The position numbers and the translations under genes were made by a program. Source: Niameybacter massiliensis (GTDB lineage: Bacteria > Bacillota > Clostridia > Lachnospirales > Cellulosilyticaceae). Taken from it: a stretch of DNA of 64,000 nt. Positions 41,001 through 50,383 of this stretch are shown here, piece after piece (within the stretch, counting starts at the first letter, position 1; each line of letters begins with the position of its first letter). The stretch is from positions 385,001 through 449,000 of the forward strand of contig NZ_LN875035.1 of NCBI RefSeq assembly GCF_001282685.1. Reading direction: 5' to 3'. The notes beneath the pieces are model-generated. The model ran no database searches, was not told the DNA's origin, and saw nothing but the letters and a program-made list of their open reading frames with translations.

Positions 41001-41681
41001 TTATTCTTTTATTTCAATCCCCATATTAGGGCTTACTTTTATAATGCCATTGCTACTTCCACCACTTTGTCTACTTGTAACTTTAAAATACATCTTCCCC
41101 TTTACTCTATCTTGAATAGGAATATCTGAACCTTCTGGTATAACATATGGACTAGATAAATTCTTGATTTGATTGATTAACTCAGGGTGTGCGACTGGAT
41201 TAATATTATGATTCTCAATGTCTTCTATAGTTGCATATACTAAACTTTGATTAATTGTGGCACTCACATTTATGGCATTTCCTATAATCGTTTCAATAGC
41301 CACAAACTTTTCTAATATTTGACTACCACCACTAGAGGGAATATATTCAGCTAATGCTCCTGCATTACCATAGCAATAGAGTATTTCTCCTAAGTCTGGA
41401 TCTGTTGCATAAAGCCCTAACTCTCTCCAATAAAACCCCGTGTCAATGTCCTGATTCGTAAAGGTACCACCTATACTTGCAATACCTCCAGTGAGTACTT
41501 TTATGTTTGATATAGGAATATCTAGTTTTTTACTTTTTAAATCTGTCAATTCTAAAATAGATTGACTCCCTAGTTCACCATCACCTATGGCAAGCTTAGT
41601 AAAGTTAAGTTTCGTACCAACTTGTGCCTTTGATTGCAGCACCTTTCCTCTTGTTGTAAAATCTACACTTCCAAAAGCCAT
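41001..41681 (-). CDS. Tail fibre protein, baseplate-proximal (gpH-like N-terminus)
   Basis: A 226-residue protein. The N-terminus MAFGSVDFTTRGKVLQSKAQ followed by LNFTKLAIGDGEL, then TGFYWRELGLYATDPDLGEI with a following LYCYGNAGALAEYIP, is the conserved attachment domain of P2-type tail fibre proteins (DUF3751-like). The C-terminal region ends in IIKVSPNMGIEIKE. It follows the gpI homologue by 1 bp, as in P2-type tails, and anchors the fibre to the baseplate. Confidence 0.85.
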   Translation of the reverse strand: MAFGSVDFTTRGKVLQSKAQVGTKLNFTKLAIGDGELGSQSILELTDLKSKKLDIPISNIKVLTGGIASIGGTFTNQDIDTGFYWRELGLYATDPDLGEILYCYGNAGALAEYIPSSGGSQILEKFVAIETIIGNAINVSATINQSLVYATIEDIENHNINPVAHPELINQIKNLSSPYVIPEGSDIPIQDRVKGKMYFKVTSRQSGGSSNGIIKVSPNMGIEIKE

Positions 41682-41682
41682 T

Positions 41683-42237
41683 TCATCCCTCCTGTCTAAT
41701 GATTATTTTGTCACCTGTATGTACTATAAACCCATAATAAAGATTTAGATTTGCACTCATCATCACTAATACTTCATGAAGTCGTGTACTTTTCCTTTTT
41801 ACTGCTTCTACTGCTTTATGAAATTGCTCTGCAAGTTCTCCTGTTACTTTCGTATTGGTTGTAAGTACTCTAAAATGATAAGGTTGTCCATCATACTCAT
41901 ACCATTCTTCTATTTGGCCATCTCCAAAATAGTCTGCTATAACTTGCTCTATAGCATAATTAGTACCAAGTGTTCTGAATACCTTATTGCAATTTCTAAT
42001 TATATTTCTCTTGATATCTGCATTCGCATTAGCATCATACCAAAATATATTTCTTTCTATTGCAATGGTATCTAATACTTCTTCTGGTAAGTCCTCTAGT
42101 TGTGTCCTTATTAAACTTCTACCGGTATCTATTTCATTTAATATCTCTGTTAGTACTAAACTCATTGCCTGTGTTGTCTTATCCTGCTTCATTGCTGATG
42201 TTTGCAATGTGAGTACATTAACATTACCTAGTTCCAT
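41683..42237 (-). CDS. Baseplate wedge protein, P2 gpI-like
   Basis: A 184-residue protein. The middle region ILNEIDTGRSLIRTQLEDLP, then DTIAIERNIFWYDANANADI and FRTLGTNYAIEQVIADYFGDG, is the phage tail protein I signature. The baseplate protein joins the J wedge to the fibres. RBS GGATGA, with the start 5 bp after the J stop. Confidence 0.85.
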   Translation of the reverse strand: MELGNVNVLTLQTSAMKQDKTTQAMSLVLTEILNEIDTGRSLIRTQLEDLPEEVLDTIAIERNIFWYDANANADIKRNIIRNCNKVFRTLGTNYAIEQVIADYFGDGQIEEWYEYDGQPYHFRVLTTNTKVTGELAEQFHKAVEAVKRKSTRLHEVLVMMSANLNLYYGFIVHTGDKIIIRQEG

Positions 42238-42241
42238 TAAA

Positions 42242-43354
42242 TCATCCTTTCAATCCTCCATAAATAATACTTTTAGTCGTCACTTTAGGAACTTGTGTCT
42301 CTTGAATTTCTGTATATATAGGTGATGTAATATCAACTTTATATGCTCCTGCATTTAAAATAAGTTGTTTTAGATAATCTGGATTAACTGATCTGCCTAT
42401 TTTAGAATCCTGCCACTTAATATATTCATTTACAGACTCAACAACCTTAGCCTTTATAATGTTTTCACTTGCTGCATTATCTAAAGCAATGTAATAAGTT
42501 AAAGAAATACTATATTCTGATACTGTAGGCGCTGCTACACTCACTTTATCAGTCATTGGTCTTGCCTTTTTGCTATTACAAGCATTCTTTATTCTTTCTA
42601 TAATAGCTTCTGATGGCAACTGGCCATTTTTCATTAGTGCTGTTATTAGTATTTCTCCTGGTCTAGGAGAAGTTACTATAACATCATCAATATCTGTATC
42701 TGCACTTTTAGCATGATAGATATAACCTAACTCATGTCCTGCTGTAGATATTTTAGCTGCTGCTAATCGAATTCTTTCTCTATAACCACTCCAAATATCT
42801 ACTCCATTATCATCCTCTTCCTCTTCTGATCCACCACTGCTAGTTGTAATATTTGATACGCTCCCAACAAAAGGAATCATATCAACCAATGTCTTTATCT
42901 GTCCTGGTGCAAACCCATTATGATTCACTCCTGCTACAGTTGCCACTACATCTACTTCTAATGATGCAGTATTCGCGCTAATAAACGTATCAGAAAGAGT
43001 TTCAAAGAATAACAACCCATCTGGTGTAACTCTAGTTCCTTTAGGAATATGAACTGTCTGCATTTGAGCACTAGATAATCTAAATTCTACTCTACACATT
43101 GCCTTTTGAGCTTGTAAGCGTTTTGTATCATATTCTATTCCTATAGCATCAAGAACTTGTCCTTTAGCATAGGTAAGTAAGTTTTGTTTAGCACTTTCAT
43201 TAATTGCATTATAGATACCAACTATAAGCTGTACTTCTTGCTCTAAAAAGATACGTCTTTCATCTCCTGGATAAAGTACTTCTCCTAATGCTTGTTGAAA
43301 CTGCACTAGTATTTCATTATATAATTGTTTTGCATCTACTTTTACAAAATTCAA
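42242..43354 (-). CDS. Baseplate J-like protein
   Basis: A 370-residue baseplate wedge subunit. TTG start within the overlap TTGA of the preceding stop. It has the family features: a helical N-terminus with YLVGIYNAINESAKQ-like region, QAKKAMCRVEFRLSSAQ-type strand (here QAQKAMCRVEFRLS), IPKGTRVTPDG, VDVVATVAGVNHNGFAPGQI, then YRERIRLAAAKISTAG. It forms the inner baseplate ring with the gp25 and I proteins. Confidence 0.92.
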   Translation of the reverse strand: MNFVKVDAKQLYNEILVQFQQALGEVLYPGDERRIFLEQEVQLIVGIYNAINESAKQNLLTYAKGQVLDAIGIEYDTKRLQAQKAMCRVEFRLSSAQMQTVHIPKGTRVTPDGLLFFETLSDTFISANTASLEVDVVATVAGVNHNGFAPGQIKTLVDMIPFVGSVSNITTSSGGSEEEEDDNGVDIWSGYRERIRLAAAKISTAGHELGYIYHAKSADTDIDDVIVTSPRPGEILITALMKNGQLPSEAIIERIKNACNSKKARPMTDKVSVAAPTVSEYSISLTYYIALDNAASENIIKAKVVESVNEYIKWQDSKIGRSVNPDYLKQLILNAGAYKVDITSPIYTEIQETQVPKVTTKSIIYGGLKG

Positions 43355-43665
43355 ATCTCAACCACCACCTTAAAAGCCATATGTCCCTCTTCATCAATAC
43401 TTATAAATTTAACACTCTTTATCACTACATCTTCTTCATATGTCTCAATCATTCGATATACTTCTGATATGTAAAGCGCAATAGCTTCATCTTTAGGTAA
43501 ATCTAATATTGATGGATCTAATCCTTTAGTCCTATCATAAGCTACCTCATATCTCCATGTATTGAGTAGTGTTCTTATATTTTGTAGTTTTCTCTCTACA
43601 CCCTTTGCATTCCAATTTAAATCATTTCTTTGTAATGTATCTATCTCATATAACAACTTTCTCAC
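43351..43665 (-). CDS. Baseplate wedge protein, gp25/W-like
   Basis: A 104-residue protein with the gp25 fold pattern: WNAKGVERKLQNIRTLLNTW, RYEVAYDRTKGLDPSILDLP and a final strand VKFISIDEEGHMAFKVVVEI. Lysozyme activity is not expected in this short family. The gene lies between U and J and overlaps the J start by 4 bp. Confidence 0.85.
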   Translation of the reverse strand: MRKLLYEIDTLQRNDLNWNAKGVERKLQNIRTLLNTWRYEVAYDRTKGLDPSILDLPKDEAIALYISEVYRMIETYEEDVVIKSVKFISIDEEGHMAFKVVVEI

Positions 43666-43668
43666 ACC

Positions 43669-44208
43669 CTATTTAATTCTATTTAAATCTGCTTTTTGAG
43701 ATGGACTAAGAACGTTATAAACAGACGTAGTATCTTTTTGCTTAGTACTCTTTGAGCTCTTTACAGCTTTTGTTTTTTTTGACCTCTTTGTACTTTCTTC
43801 TTTTTTACTACCAGCCTTAACAAATTCTTCAAATTTTAATGTTAGTGTAGCGCTAAATAAGTTACCAGCTGCATCAAAGTTTGTTTCATTTACGGAAACA
43901 TTTTTTAATATCCACTTTGTATTCATAAGTGGCTTTCCTTTTATCAAAAAGGGATATGCTTTAGCTTCATCTTTAACCTGCATCCATGATTCTATTTGTT
44001 CAAGAGGCTTAATGCCTAATTCTGCTTCTAGCCTAACCTTTATGCTAAAAGAATCAAGCCCAGCACCTTTGATATAGGTACTAGGCTTCTTATCCTTACT
44101 TTCTTGTGTTTCTGTATCTAATCCTGATTCAAGTCCAAACTCATCAAATGTAACTACCTTTTCACTACTTACTGTAAATCCCTTAGGGCCAAACATTGCT
44201 AAATACAT
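43669..44208 (-). CDS. Tail protein, P2 gpU-like, with basic C-terminal extension
   Basis: A 179-residue protein. MYLAMFGPKGFTVSSEKV at the N-terminus and AELGIKPLEQIESWMQVKDE then YPFLIKGKPL are typical of the GpU tail-tip family. After about residue 135 a Lys/Ser-rich extension (KKEESTKRSKKTKAVKSSK) follows, which is unusual. gpU is needed for tail completion and baseplate assembly. Confidence 0.82.
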   Translation of the reverse strand: MYLAMFGPKGFTVSSEKVVTFDEFGLESGLDTETQESKDKKPSTYIKGAGLDSFSIKVRLEAELGIKPLEQIESWMQVKDEAKAYPFLIKGKPLMNTKWILKNVSVNETNFDAAGNLFSATLTLKFEEFVKAGSKKEESTKRSKKTKAVKSSKSTKQKDTTSVYNVLSPSQKADLNRIK

Positions 44209-44209
44209 T

Positions 44210-44407
44210 CTAGCCCTCCTTTACCTTTGCACTTATTATTCCATCTGTAAATGTATTTCCATAAAATGATACTACTACTTTATCATTTGTTTTTAATGGG
44301 CCAACGTGCTCTGCAACATCTAATAGATTTGTTAAAAGTCCTTTTTCTCTTATAAATACTTTTGCCTTATCATCTTTGATAACCGATATTTCACCTTTTA
44401 AATTCAT
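44210..44407 (-). CDS. Short beta-strand protein, possible spike-base component
   Basis: A 65-residue protein of alternating strands (MNLKGEISVIKDDKAKVFIR, VVVSFYGNTFTDGIISAKVKE), fitting a small OB-type fold. It lies between the D and U homologues, where P2-type tails encode the gpV spike. It is far shorter than gpV, so it might supply only the OB part. No needle domain is seen in the window. Confidence 0.55.
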   Translation of the reverse strand: MNLKGEISVIKDDKAKVFIREKGLLTNLLDVAEHVGPLKTNDKVVVSFYGNTFTDGIISAKVKEG

Positions 44408-44410
44408 GAA

Positions 44411-45301
44411 TCACCATCCTGGAATCGTTCTTAACTTAAGTGAAGTCAAATTAGAACTTATGTTTTGAGTACATTGAAATACATAGTATTTATTATCTGC
44501 CAATCCAAATCCATTTAAATCCACCGTGCATCCTGCTGCAATACCAGGATTAAATTTGATATCAAACTCCATAATACTCTCGTACTTATTCACTGATCTT
44601 AGGCCATTCTTTGCAAATCTCTCTGATTCACCAATGCTATTTGTTTCAATATCTAAGTTTATTATAGGTCCTATTGTATCTTCACACAGATAAATATAAT
44701 CACCTATTCTCGCTCCACTATATGTTTTTGTTAACCCATCATAAAATCTAAATTCACCAATAACATCACTCATATGAATTTCAATAGGATGTTGAGCTTC
44801 CATAAATTTTTCATCATATACCACTAATGAGTTATTAGTAATCTTCATCACATAACCTTCAATCATGCATCTTTTACTTATGAATACAAAATCAGACTCC
44901 TCAACTTGTGTTAACCTATGGTATCTATAATTATTTATGTTATAAGTTTTAAGCTTTAGTGCATTTTTATTAGCAAATTCATTTAGTAGCTCCATTAAAG
45001 TGACGTTCTCCCATGACTTTGTGTGCTTTTCTTTAGCCTTAGTCTTAACAGGCAAACAAATCATCTTAATACATCCACTTAATTGTTGCATACCATTGAT
45101 ATACATTTGTCCAGATGAGAAACCTTCATGCTTAATTAGCACCATCTGGTTCTTTTCAGGCTTCCATGAACTCCACTGATTCTCATGATTATTAAATATT
45201 ATTTCAACTGAATCAAACTTTTCACCTGATAAGTCATGTATTTTACATGTTTGAATATCTACTTCCGATGCTATGTCTTTTCCTTCATATATAAGTTGCA
45301 T
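44411..45301 (-). CDS. Tail hub protein, P2 gpD-like
   Basis: The start is the ATG at 45301, because GAGGTGA lies six bases upstream; it overlaps the LysM gene's stop. A 296-residue hub protein: MQLIYEGKDIASEVDIQTCK, ENVTLMELLNEFANKNALKL, a SDVIGEFRFYDGLTK region and a C-terminal GIAAGCTVDLNGFGLADN. This is the gp27-like hub that forms the inner baseplate ring and binds the tape measure. Confidence 0.82.
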   Translation of the reverse strand: MQLIYEGKDIASEVDIQTCKIHDLSGEKFDSVEIIFNNHENQWSSWKPEKNQMVLIKHEGFSSGQMYINGMQQLSGCIKMICLPVKTKAKEKHTKSWENVTLMELLNEFANKNALKLKTYNINNYRYHRLTQVEESDFVFISKRCMIEGYVMKITNNSLVVYDEKFMEAQHPIEIHMSDVIGEFRFYDGLTKTYSGARIGDYIYLCEDTIGPIINLDIETNSIGESERFAKNGLRSVNKYESIMEFDIKFNPGIAAGCTVDLNGFGLADNKYYVFQCTQNISSNLTSLKLRTIPGW

Positions 45302-45305
45302 ATTT

Positions 45306-45515
45306 TCACCTCTTCCAAGGAGGGAGTGTTTCTGGAATATCCTCTTCAACAACTGGAACCTTAAGTACTACTCCCGCTTTAAAAGTGATTATCTTAGCGT
45401 ATGAAGGGTTAGCTTGAATAATTAGATGTGATTTAAATTCATCATTGTACATATCCAAAGCAATAATATCAAAAGTATCACCATCAACTGTAGTGTACTC
45501 AATATAATTATCCAA
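45306..45515 (-). CDS. LysM-type tail protein, P2 gpX-like
   Basis: A 69-residue single-domain protein. EYTTVDGDTFDIIALDMYND followed by LIIQANPSYAKIITFKAG is a LysM-like fold typical of gpX. It overlaps the tape measure gene by 8 bp and is translated in concert with it. Tail assembly role, between tape measure and hub. Confidence 0.88.
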   Translation of the reverse strand: MDNYIEYTTVDGDTFDIIALDMYNDEFKSHLIIQANPSYAKIITFKAGVVLKVPVVEEDIPETLPPWKR

Positions 45516-47367
45516 AACTTACAACCTCCTCTTCATACTCTAATTCTTGTAATGCCTGTTTCACTGCTTCTTTAATATCTAATATAGATTGCTTACTTGT
45601 ATCACCTGTAACATTAATAACGATATTTGCAACCTTCTGTGCCACTTTTTCAGTAACCGATTTATTCACACCTAAAAATTCTGCTGTTTGATTTAATAAA
45701 TGAATAGATCTTGGTGTACGTTTTAAAGGTATTGCCATTTCTGGACCTGCTTCACCAAATATAGATGCTTGTGTTGCAATCCCTCCCATTGCAAATGTAG
45801 GAATTGTAGGGATATTAAATCCTAATGTCTTTCCACCCAAGCCTGGTACCCAATCTGGTACGCTAATTTGTATTTTATTAATACCTTCTGGAATCCTATT
45901 AATTCCACCTATAATAAAGTTTACAAATCCTTTAAAGCTTTCCTTTACACCCTCCCATAATCCACCAAACCATTCACCTATTCCCCCAAATGCAGACTTC
46001 ATTCCTTCCCATAGCTCAAACGCTTTGACCTTAACTGTATCCCAGTTTTTCCATAATGCTACACCTACAGCTATCAGCGCCGCTATACCTAGAACAACCA
46101 AACCTATTGGAGATGTGACGAATGCTAATACTGCTCCAAAAGCTCCCATTATCCCTGTACCTATAGCCATAATCCCGTTAAGTGCACCTTGAGCTGCTGT
46201 CATTGCCCATGTTCCTGCTGTACTTATGCCTTTTACAACAGCATCTTTTGAATATAAAGCCATTAGATATAATGTTTCTGCTTTATCCTTTATCTTAGCA
46301 AGGGTTAGTAATTTAGTAAAAGATGTAAGTTTTCCTACCCATGCAACAGTTTCTGAAATACTCCTAACAATATTTATAGCTTTTATAGATGTCATTACAC
46401 CAGCTAAAGTTAGTCCTGTTGGTATAATCCAATCTATATTATCTTTCATCCAACCAACAGCATCTCCCGCTAATCTAAATCCATTTTCTATATTCAATAT
46501 GACCATGTCTATATCAATTTGCTCTACGAAAGCATTAGCTTTAGCTGTTAAATCTGTCAATAGTGGTATGAATTTTGCTAATACAGCACTAGCCTTATCC
46601 ATGATGTTATTCTTAAGAAGTCTTTTCTGATTCTCCCAAGATGTATCTAACGTTCTAGCAAAGTCTCCTTGAGCATCTGTAGACATTTCTAATAAATAGT
46701 TGTATCTCAATAGCGTTTGCTCTGCTTGTGTCATATCTTTATATGACTTCTTAATGCCTTCTCCTAAAGCGTATGCCTCTAGATTTGCTACGCTCATATT
46801 AATACCTAGTTGTTTGAGTGGTTCAGTCTCCCCTGACATACCAGCTCTAACCTTATTCCAAGCATCCTCATGAGATAGGTTGTAGAATGATGAAAAATCC
46901 CCAGCCAATTCAGCTAATGTTTTAGACATTATGAGCATATCATCAGCAGCTATACCACTACTCTTAAGCATTGCTCCCATACTCCCAGACCATTGTTTAG
47001 CCTGTAACTCTGTAATACCAAAAGCCTTTAATGTAGTCTTTGACCAAGCATCAATTTGAATAGCACTTGATGAGAATGTAGTATCTACAACGTTTTGCAC
47101 TTCAATAAGGCTACTTGCAGTTTCTAAAGCTTGTGTTCCTAATTGTTTAACATAGTTCGTTACGGTCCTTATACCATCATAGACCATGTTACCTATCACA
47201 GAACCCTTAATGATATCCCCAAGTCTACTCGCATGCTTTGATGATTCTTGCATACTCTCTCCAAGGTCTTTAGTTCCTTTAGTTGCTTTAGATAATGCAT
47301 TTTGCAAACTAGGATCTACTTTACCAGCTAAAGTAATTAATGCCTGTAATTCTTTTTTACTTGCCAC
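45508..47367 (-). CDS. Tail tape measure protein
   Basis: A 619-residue protein with GTG start behind AAGGAGG. Helical N-terminus (about 1-290), hydrophobic segments (about 320-345 and 400-445, with GIMAIGTGIMGAFGAVLAFV), and the tape-measure tail motif FAMGGIATQASIFGEAGPEM then AIPLKRT near 540-570. Length sets tail length. It overlaps the 3' end of the frameshifted E' frame. Confidence 0.88.
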   Translation of the reverse strand: MASKKELQALITLAGKVDPSLQNALSKATKGTKDLGESMQESSKHASRLGDIIKGSVIGNMVYDGIRTVTNYVKQLGTQALETASSLIEVQNVVDTTFSSSAIQIDAWSKTTLKAFGITELQAKQWSGSMGAMLKSSGIAADDMLIMSKTLAELAGDFSSFYNLSHEDAWNKVRAGMSGETEPLKQLGINMSVANLEAYALGEGIKKSYKDMTQAEQTLLRYNYLLEMSTDAQGDFARTLDTSWENQKRLLKNNIMDKASAVLAKFIPLLTDLTAKANAFVEQIDIDMVILNIENGFRLAGDAVGWMKDNIDWIIPTGLTLAGVMTSIKAINIVRSISETVAWVGKLTSFTKLLTLAKIKDKAETLYLMALYSKDAVVKGISTAGTWAMTAAQGALNGIMAIGTGIMGAFGAVLAFVTSPIGLVVLGIAALIAVGVALWKNWDTVKVKAFELWEGMKSAFGGIGEWFGGLWEGVKESFKGFVNFIIGGINRIPEGINKIQISVPDWVPGLGGKTLGFNIPTIPTFAMGGIATQASIFGEAGPEMAIPLKRTPRSIHLLNQTAEFLGVNKSVTEKVAQKVANIVINVTGDTSKQSILDIKEAVKQALQELEYEEEVVSFG

Positions 47368-47548
47368 TCTCTCCCTCCTTCCTCATAGCTTGTGATTCCT
47401 CTACTAGATATCTATAAAACTCAACAAAATCTATAAGAGTCATATTGTAGCAATGTTCTGCAGAAGTAGATGTATTAAGCGTTACCCTAGCTATTTGCCT
47501 ATGAAGAATCTCATCTCCAATTATTCCTCCAAATTCACGTAGAAAAAA
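47357..47548 (-). CDS. E' extension of the tail assembly chaperone, reached by -1 frameshift
   Basis: From the slippery TTTTTTC the -1 frame stays open for 64 codons, reading REFGGIIGDEILHRQIARVT and ending AMRKEGESGK. It has no start of its own and stops at 47357-47359, overlapping the tape measure GTG, as E' does in P2-like phages. The joint product E-E' spans 47856 to 47357. Confidence 0.75.
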   Translation of the reverse strand, partial: FFLREFGGIIGDEILHRQIARVTLNTSTSAEHCYNMTLIDFVEFYRYLVEESQAMRKEGESGK

Positions 47549-47856
47549 CTCCTTGCCAGCTTAGCGCCTTTTTGAATATCCTTTGCACTTAATCTAAATA
47601 CATCTGACATATCCATCTCTGGATTTGCTTTTACAACAGCACCTGCAAATAAGTACATGTGATAATCTGTATCTAGTTCTTCAACAGATATCGGGATACC
47701 ATCTGATTTAATACGTTTACCTACATTTAACTTGTCTCTAGCAGTCATACTTTCAAAGTCGTAAATTAACTCTTTTACTTCTTTCCCATCAATAAAGATT
47801 GGTTTCGTAAGTGTTAACACGTTTGTTTTTAATGCTTCTACCATTTTTTCATTCAT
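47521..47856 (-). CDS. Tail assembly chaperone E-like
   Basis: The start is the ATG at 47856, seven bases after AGGAGG; the frame itself opens further up. A 111-residue protein with VLTLTKPIFIDGKEVKELIY and FESMTARDKLNVGKRIKSDG, fitting the gpE family that coats the tape measure during tail assembly. The gene lies between the tube and tape measure genes. Confidence 0.82.
   Translation of the reverse strand: MNEKMVEALKTNVLTLTKPIFIDGKEVKELIYDFESMTARDKLNVGKRIKSDGIPISVEELDTDYHMYLFAGAVVKANPEMDMSDVFRLSAKDIQKGAKLARSFFYVNLEE
47542..47548 (-). promoter_or_regulatory. -1 ribosomal frameshift site TTTTTTC
   Basis: T-TTT-TTC in the E frame is a canonical X-XXY-YYZ heptamer, near the end of the E frame. 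Shifting back one base opens the E' frame. Confidence 0.75.
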
Positions 47857-47889
47857 CTCATTTCCTCCTAAAATAAATTGAGCCACTCA

Positions 47890-48402
47890 TTATAGAGCGG
47901 CTCTGATTTTTTCCATGTAATCTATTCCATTAATTTTGTATATGCTGTTAAGCTTATCAATAAGCAATACTTCTTTGCCATTGATTACTTGTCTGTATCT
48001 CAATACTTCAAACTCAATACTACCATCCATAGTAGCACCATTTTCTATTTTACCTGGATCATATTTTTTATTAACTCCAGAAATGAATATCTTAGTTCCC
48101 TCTGGAATCATACTACCATCTGCTTGCATAATATCTCGGATAAATCTTAATTCAAGATTTTGCACTCCTGGCTTTGCAAGTTCAGAAGCACCACTGTTAA
48201 TTGAACGTGATGAAATAGAAAATACCATACTATTTACTTGACCTGTCATTGGCATATCAATAGGTCCCATAATACCTGCACCTTTGATTTCTTGAGTTGG
48301 TTTTTCAATTGATGGCAGTTGGCATGATACTTGATCATCAATCTCTACATTATTTGATAGTAACTTATGTGCTATAATACTACCACTAATTACTTTTGAC
48401 AT
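47890..48402 (-). CDS. Tail tube protein, P2 FII-like
   Basis: A 170-residue tube subunit. VEIDDQVSCQLPSIEKPTQE, then EIKGAGIMGPIDMPMTGQVN and a strand FEVLRYRQVINGKEVLLIDK match the major tail tube family of contractile tails. It directly follows the sheath gene (overlap of one base). Confidence 0.9.
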   Translation of the reverse strand: MSKVISGSIIAHKLLSNNVEIDDQVSCQLPSIEKPTQEIKGAGIMGPIDMPMTGQVNSMVFSISSRSINSGASELAKPGVQNLELRFIRDIMQADGSMIPEGTKIFISGVNKKYDPGKIENGATMDGSIEFEVLRYRQVINGKEVLLIDKLNSIYKINGIDYMEKIRAAL

Positions 48403-49847
48403 TACTCATCACCTCCAAATAATACATCAATACCTTCTACTGTGTAACAAATCTTAGCTGTTAAGCTTTTCCCTGGTGGTGTGGTGGTTGTTGCTATATC
48501 AAATACAAAGTCACCTTCTACAACATCTGATGTAGGATTGCTTGTCTCTTCAAATACAATTTCTCCTAAAAGTATTTTCCCTTGCGCAATAAGATTATCT
48601 AACCATTCTTGCATATCATTTAAGATTGTATCTTTAAGCGCACGATTCATAGGCTTATCCACTTGAATACCATATCGACTCTGGAAAGTATTCGCTATGT
48701 ACTGTAGCATACGAACGCTACAATCAAATACATTCTTCTTATCAATATCTTTTCCATATTCGTACTCTCCAGTATGCCCACCCCAAAGTACCCATCTTCC
48801 ACCCCAGTATGAAAGTGTTCTAATACCTTTATAATTAAGGTCATTTGCTTGTACTTGATCAAATATAATAGGTTTTCCATCTGCAAGGCACATACCAACT
48901 ACATCAACTGGCTTATTTGATGGTGTTTCATATGGTACTCCACCATTCTCATAATCCACCCATTGCATAGTTACTGTCGCTAATGTAGATAGATGATATT
49001 TTTTTGTGCCTTTATAAGCCATAGGCCAGCAAGGACTTTCATTACTACTCACATAGCTTTTTTCAACTTTAGCTTGCTTAGCATGTTTAATTGTTTTTAC
49101 AGATGTACTTTCAATATCGCTATTAACAAAAGCATACCAATGGTTATTAATCTTTTGGCTTGCTGCTTTAAGTGCTGTGTCTACAGTTTCTTTCTCACTC
49201 CATCCTGGTGCACAAAATAGAGTAGGAACCATATTGTGAGTTAAATATACGTAATCAACTACGCTAATACCTGTTTTAATCCCTGTTTCTGCATCGGTTC
49301 CACCTATCAATTCTGATTCAGTAACTAATGCTAAGTCAACTTCCTTAAATGATACCTCTACAGGAGTTAAAATAGTTCCTTTGATGTCCTTAATTTCTAT
49401 CCTATTTCCATCACTAGTGTATTTTACATCATAATCTACCCCTAATTGTTTATCAGCTATACTAATGCTATCAAGAATCACTTTATTATTCTCTATATAG
49501 CCTGTCTTATTTAACAGCGATACTGTAACTGTTTTATTTTCTGTAGCATGTTTTGAAGGATCTAATACATTGATTAATACAATAGGCCCTATAGGCTTAA
49601 TATTATTTCTGAAATGTGCATCAATAGCTTCACACAGTGTAAAACTGCTCCATTCATCATTATATCCAGCTTGAACCTCTGCAGCACTAAAACTAGAGAC
49701 TAAGATAGGTGTATTAACTTTATCTGAGTACTCTCTAAATTGATGTACTGGTAGCGTACCGAAATAAACAGGTAACGTACCTAATGCCTTTGGTGGAATA
49801 TAATCCTTTGTAGCCATAATCTCAGCAAATGCTCCATGTTTGTACAT
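48402..49847 (-). CDS. Tail sheath protein, P2 FI-like
   Basis: A 481-residue contractile sheath subunit. The family features LGTLPVYFGTLPVHQFREYS, SAAEVQAGYNDEWSSFTLCE, PGWSEKETVDTALKAASQKI, then WPMAYKGTKKYHLSTLATVT and NDLNYKGIRTLSYWGGRWVL are seen in sequence. It proves a myovirus-type tail. Confidence 0.93.
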   Translation of the reverse strand: MYKHGAFAEIMATKDYIPPKALGTLPVYFGTLPVHQFREYSDKVNTPILVSSFSAAEVQAGYNDEWSSFTLCEAIDAHFRNNIKPIGPIVLINVLDPSKHATENKTVTVSLLNKTGYIENNKVILDSISIADKQLGVDYDVKYTSDGNRIEIKDIKGTILTPVEVSFKEVDLALVTESELIGGTDAETGIKTGISVVDYVYLTHNMVPTLFCAPGWSEKETVDTALKAASQKINNHWYAFVNSDIESTSVKTIKHAKQAKVEKSYVSSNESPCWPMAYKGTKKYHLSTLATVTMQWVDYENGGVPYETPSNKPVDVVGMCLADGKPIIFDQVQANDLNYKGIRTLSYWGGRWVLWGGHTGEYEYGKDIDKKNVFDCSVRMLQYIANTFQSRYGIQVDKPMNRALKDTILNDMQEWLDNLIAQGKILLGEIVFEETSNPTSDVVEGDFVFDIATTTTPPGKSLTAKICYTVEGIDVLFGGDE

Positions 49848-49861
49848 TACATCACCCTTTC

Positions 49862-50383
49862 CTAACTATTTAGTAATTTTTCTATATTGACTTTAGGATA
49901 AGCTTTACCAGAAATTCCAAACGTCATATAACCATACCAATATGGATATGGTTGGTCCTGATACATATCCCAAGATATTTCTTCTCCAATACAAAGTGTA
50001 TTATTAATAATCTTTTCTTTAACAAGTTGTGATTTTGTTAAATCTATAAGATTTAATAAGTCAACATACCCATTAAAATTAGGTGTATATTCTCCTTGTT
50101 CCTTATGCTCTCCTGGAGAATACACTGCAAACGATATTTTTATTTTAAACTCGTTTATACTTCCATCATCTGAGCCACCATCCATTCCTACTATCAAGCA
50201 TGGTACATCACCAATATTATCTGGCAACATACCATTAGGAGGTAGCCAGCCTGTGAATACGCTAGGACTAACTAGTTCGTAAGCAAATATATCATTGTCA
50301 GATGCCTTTTGAAGCTTTATCTGTTTTGATACATTTTCTTCAAGGAACGATTTAATCTCGTTTAACACATATACACTATTCAA
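49862..50383 (-). CDS. Phage neck / tail terminator-type protein
   Basis: A 173-residue protein with NEIKSFLEENVSKQIKLQKA, LPDNIGDVPCLIVGMDGGSD and FGISGKAYPKVNIEKLLN. Its place between the gpZ-like and sheath genes and its beta-rich centre suggest the tail terminator (gpU of lambda or gpS-like). The assignment is mostly by position. Confidence 0.65.
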   Translation of the reverse strand: MNSVYVLNEIKSFLEENVSKQIKLQKASDNDIFAYELVSPSVFTGWLPPNGMLPDNIGDVPCLIVGMDGGSDDGSINEFKIKISFAVYSPGEHKEQGEYTPNFNGYVDLLNLIDLTKSQLVKEKIINNTLCIGEEISWDMYQDQPYPYWYGYMTFGISGKAYPKVNIEKLLNS

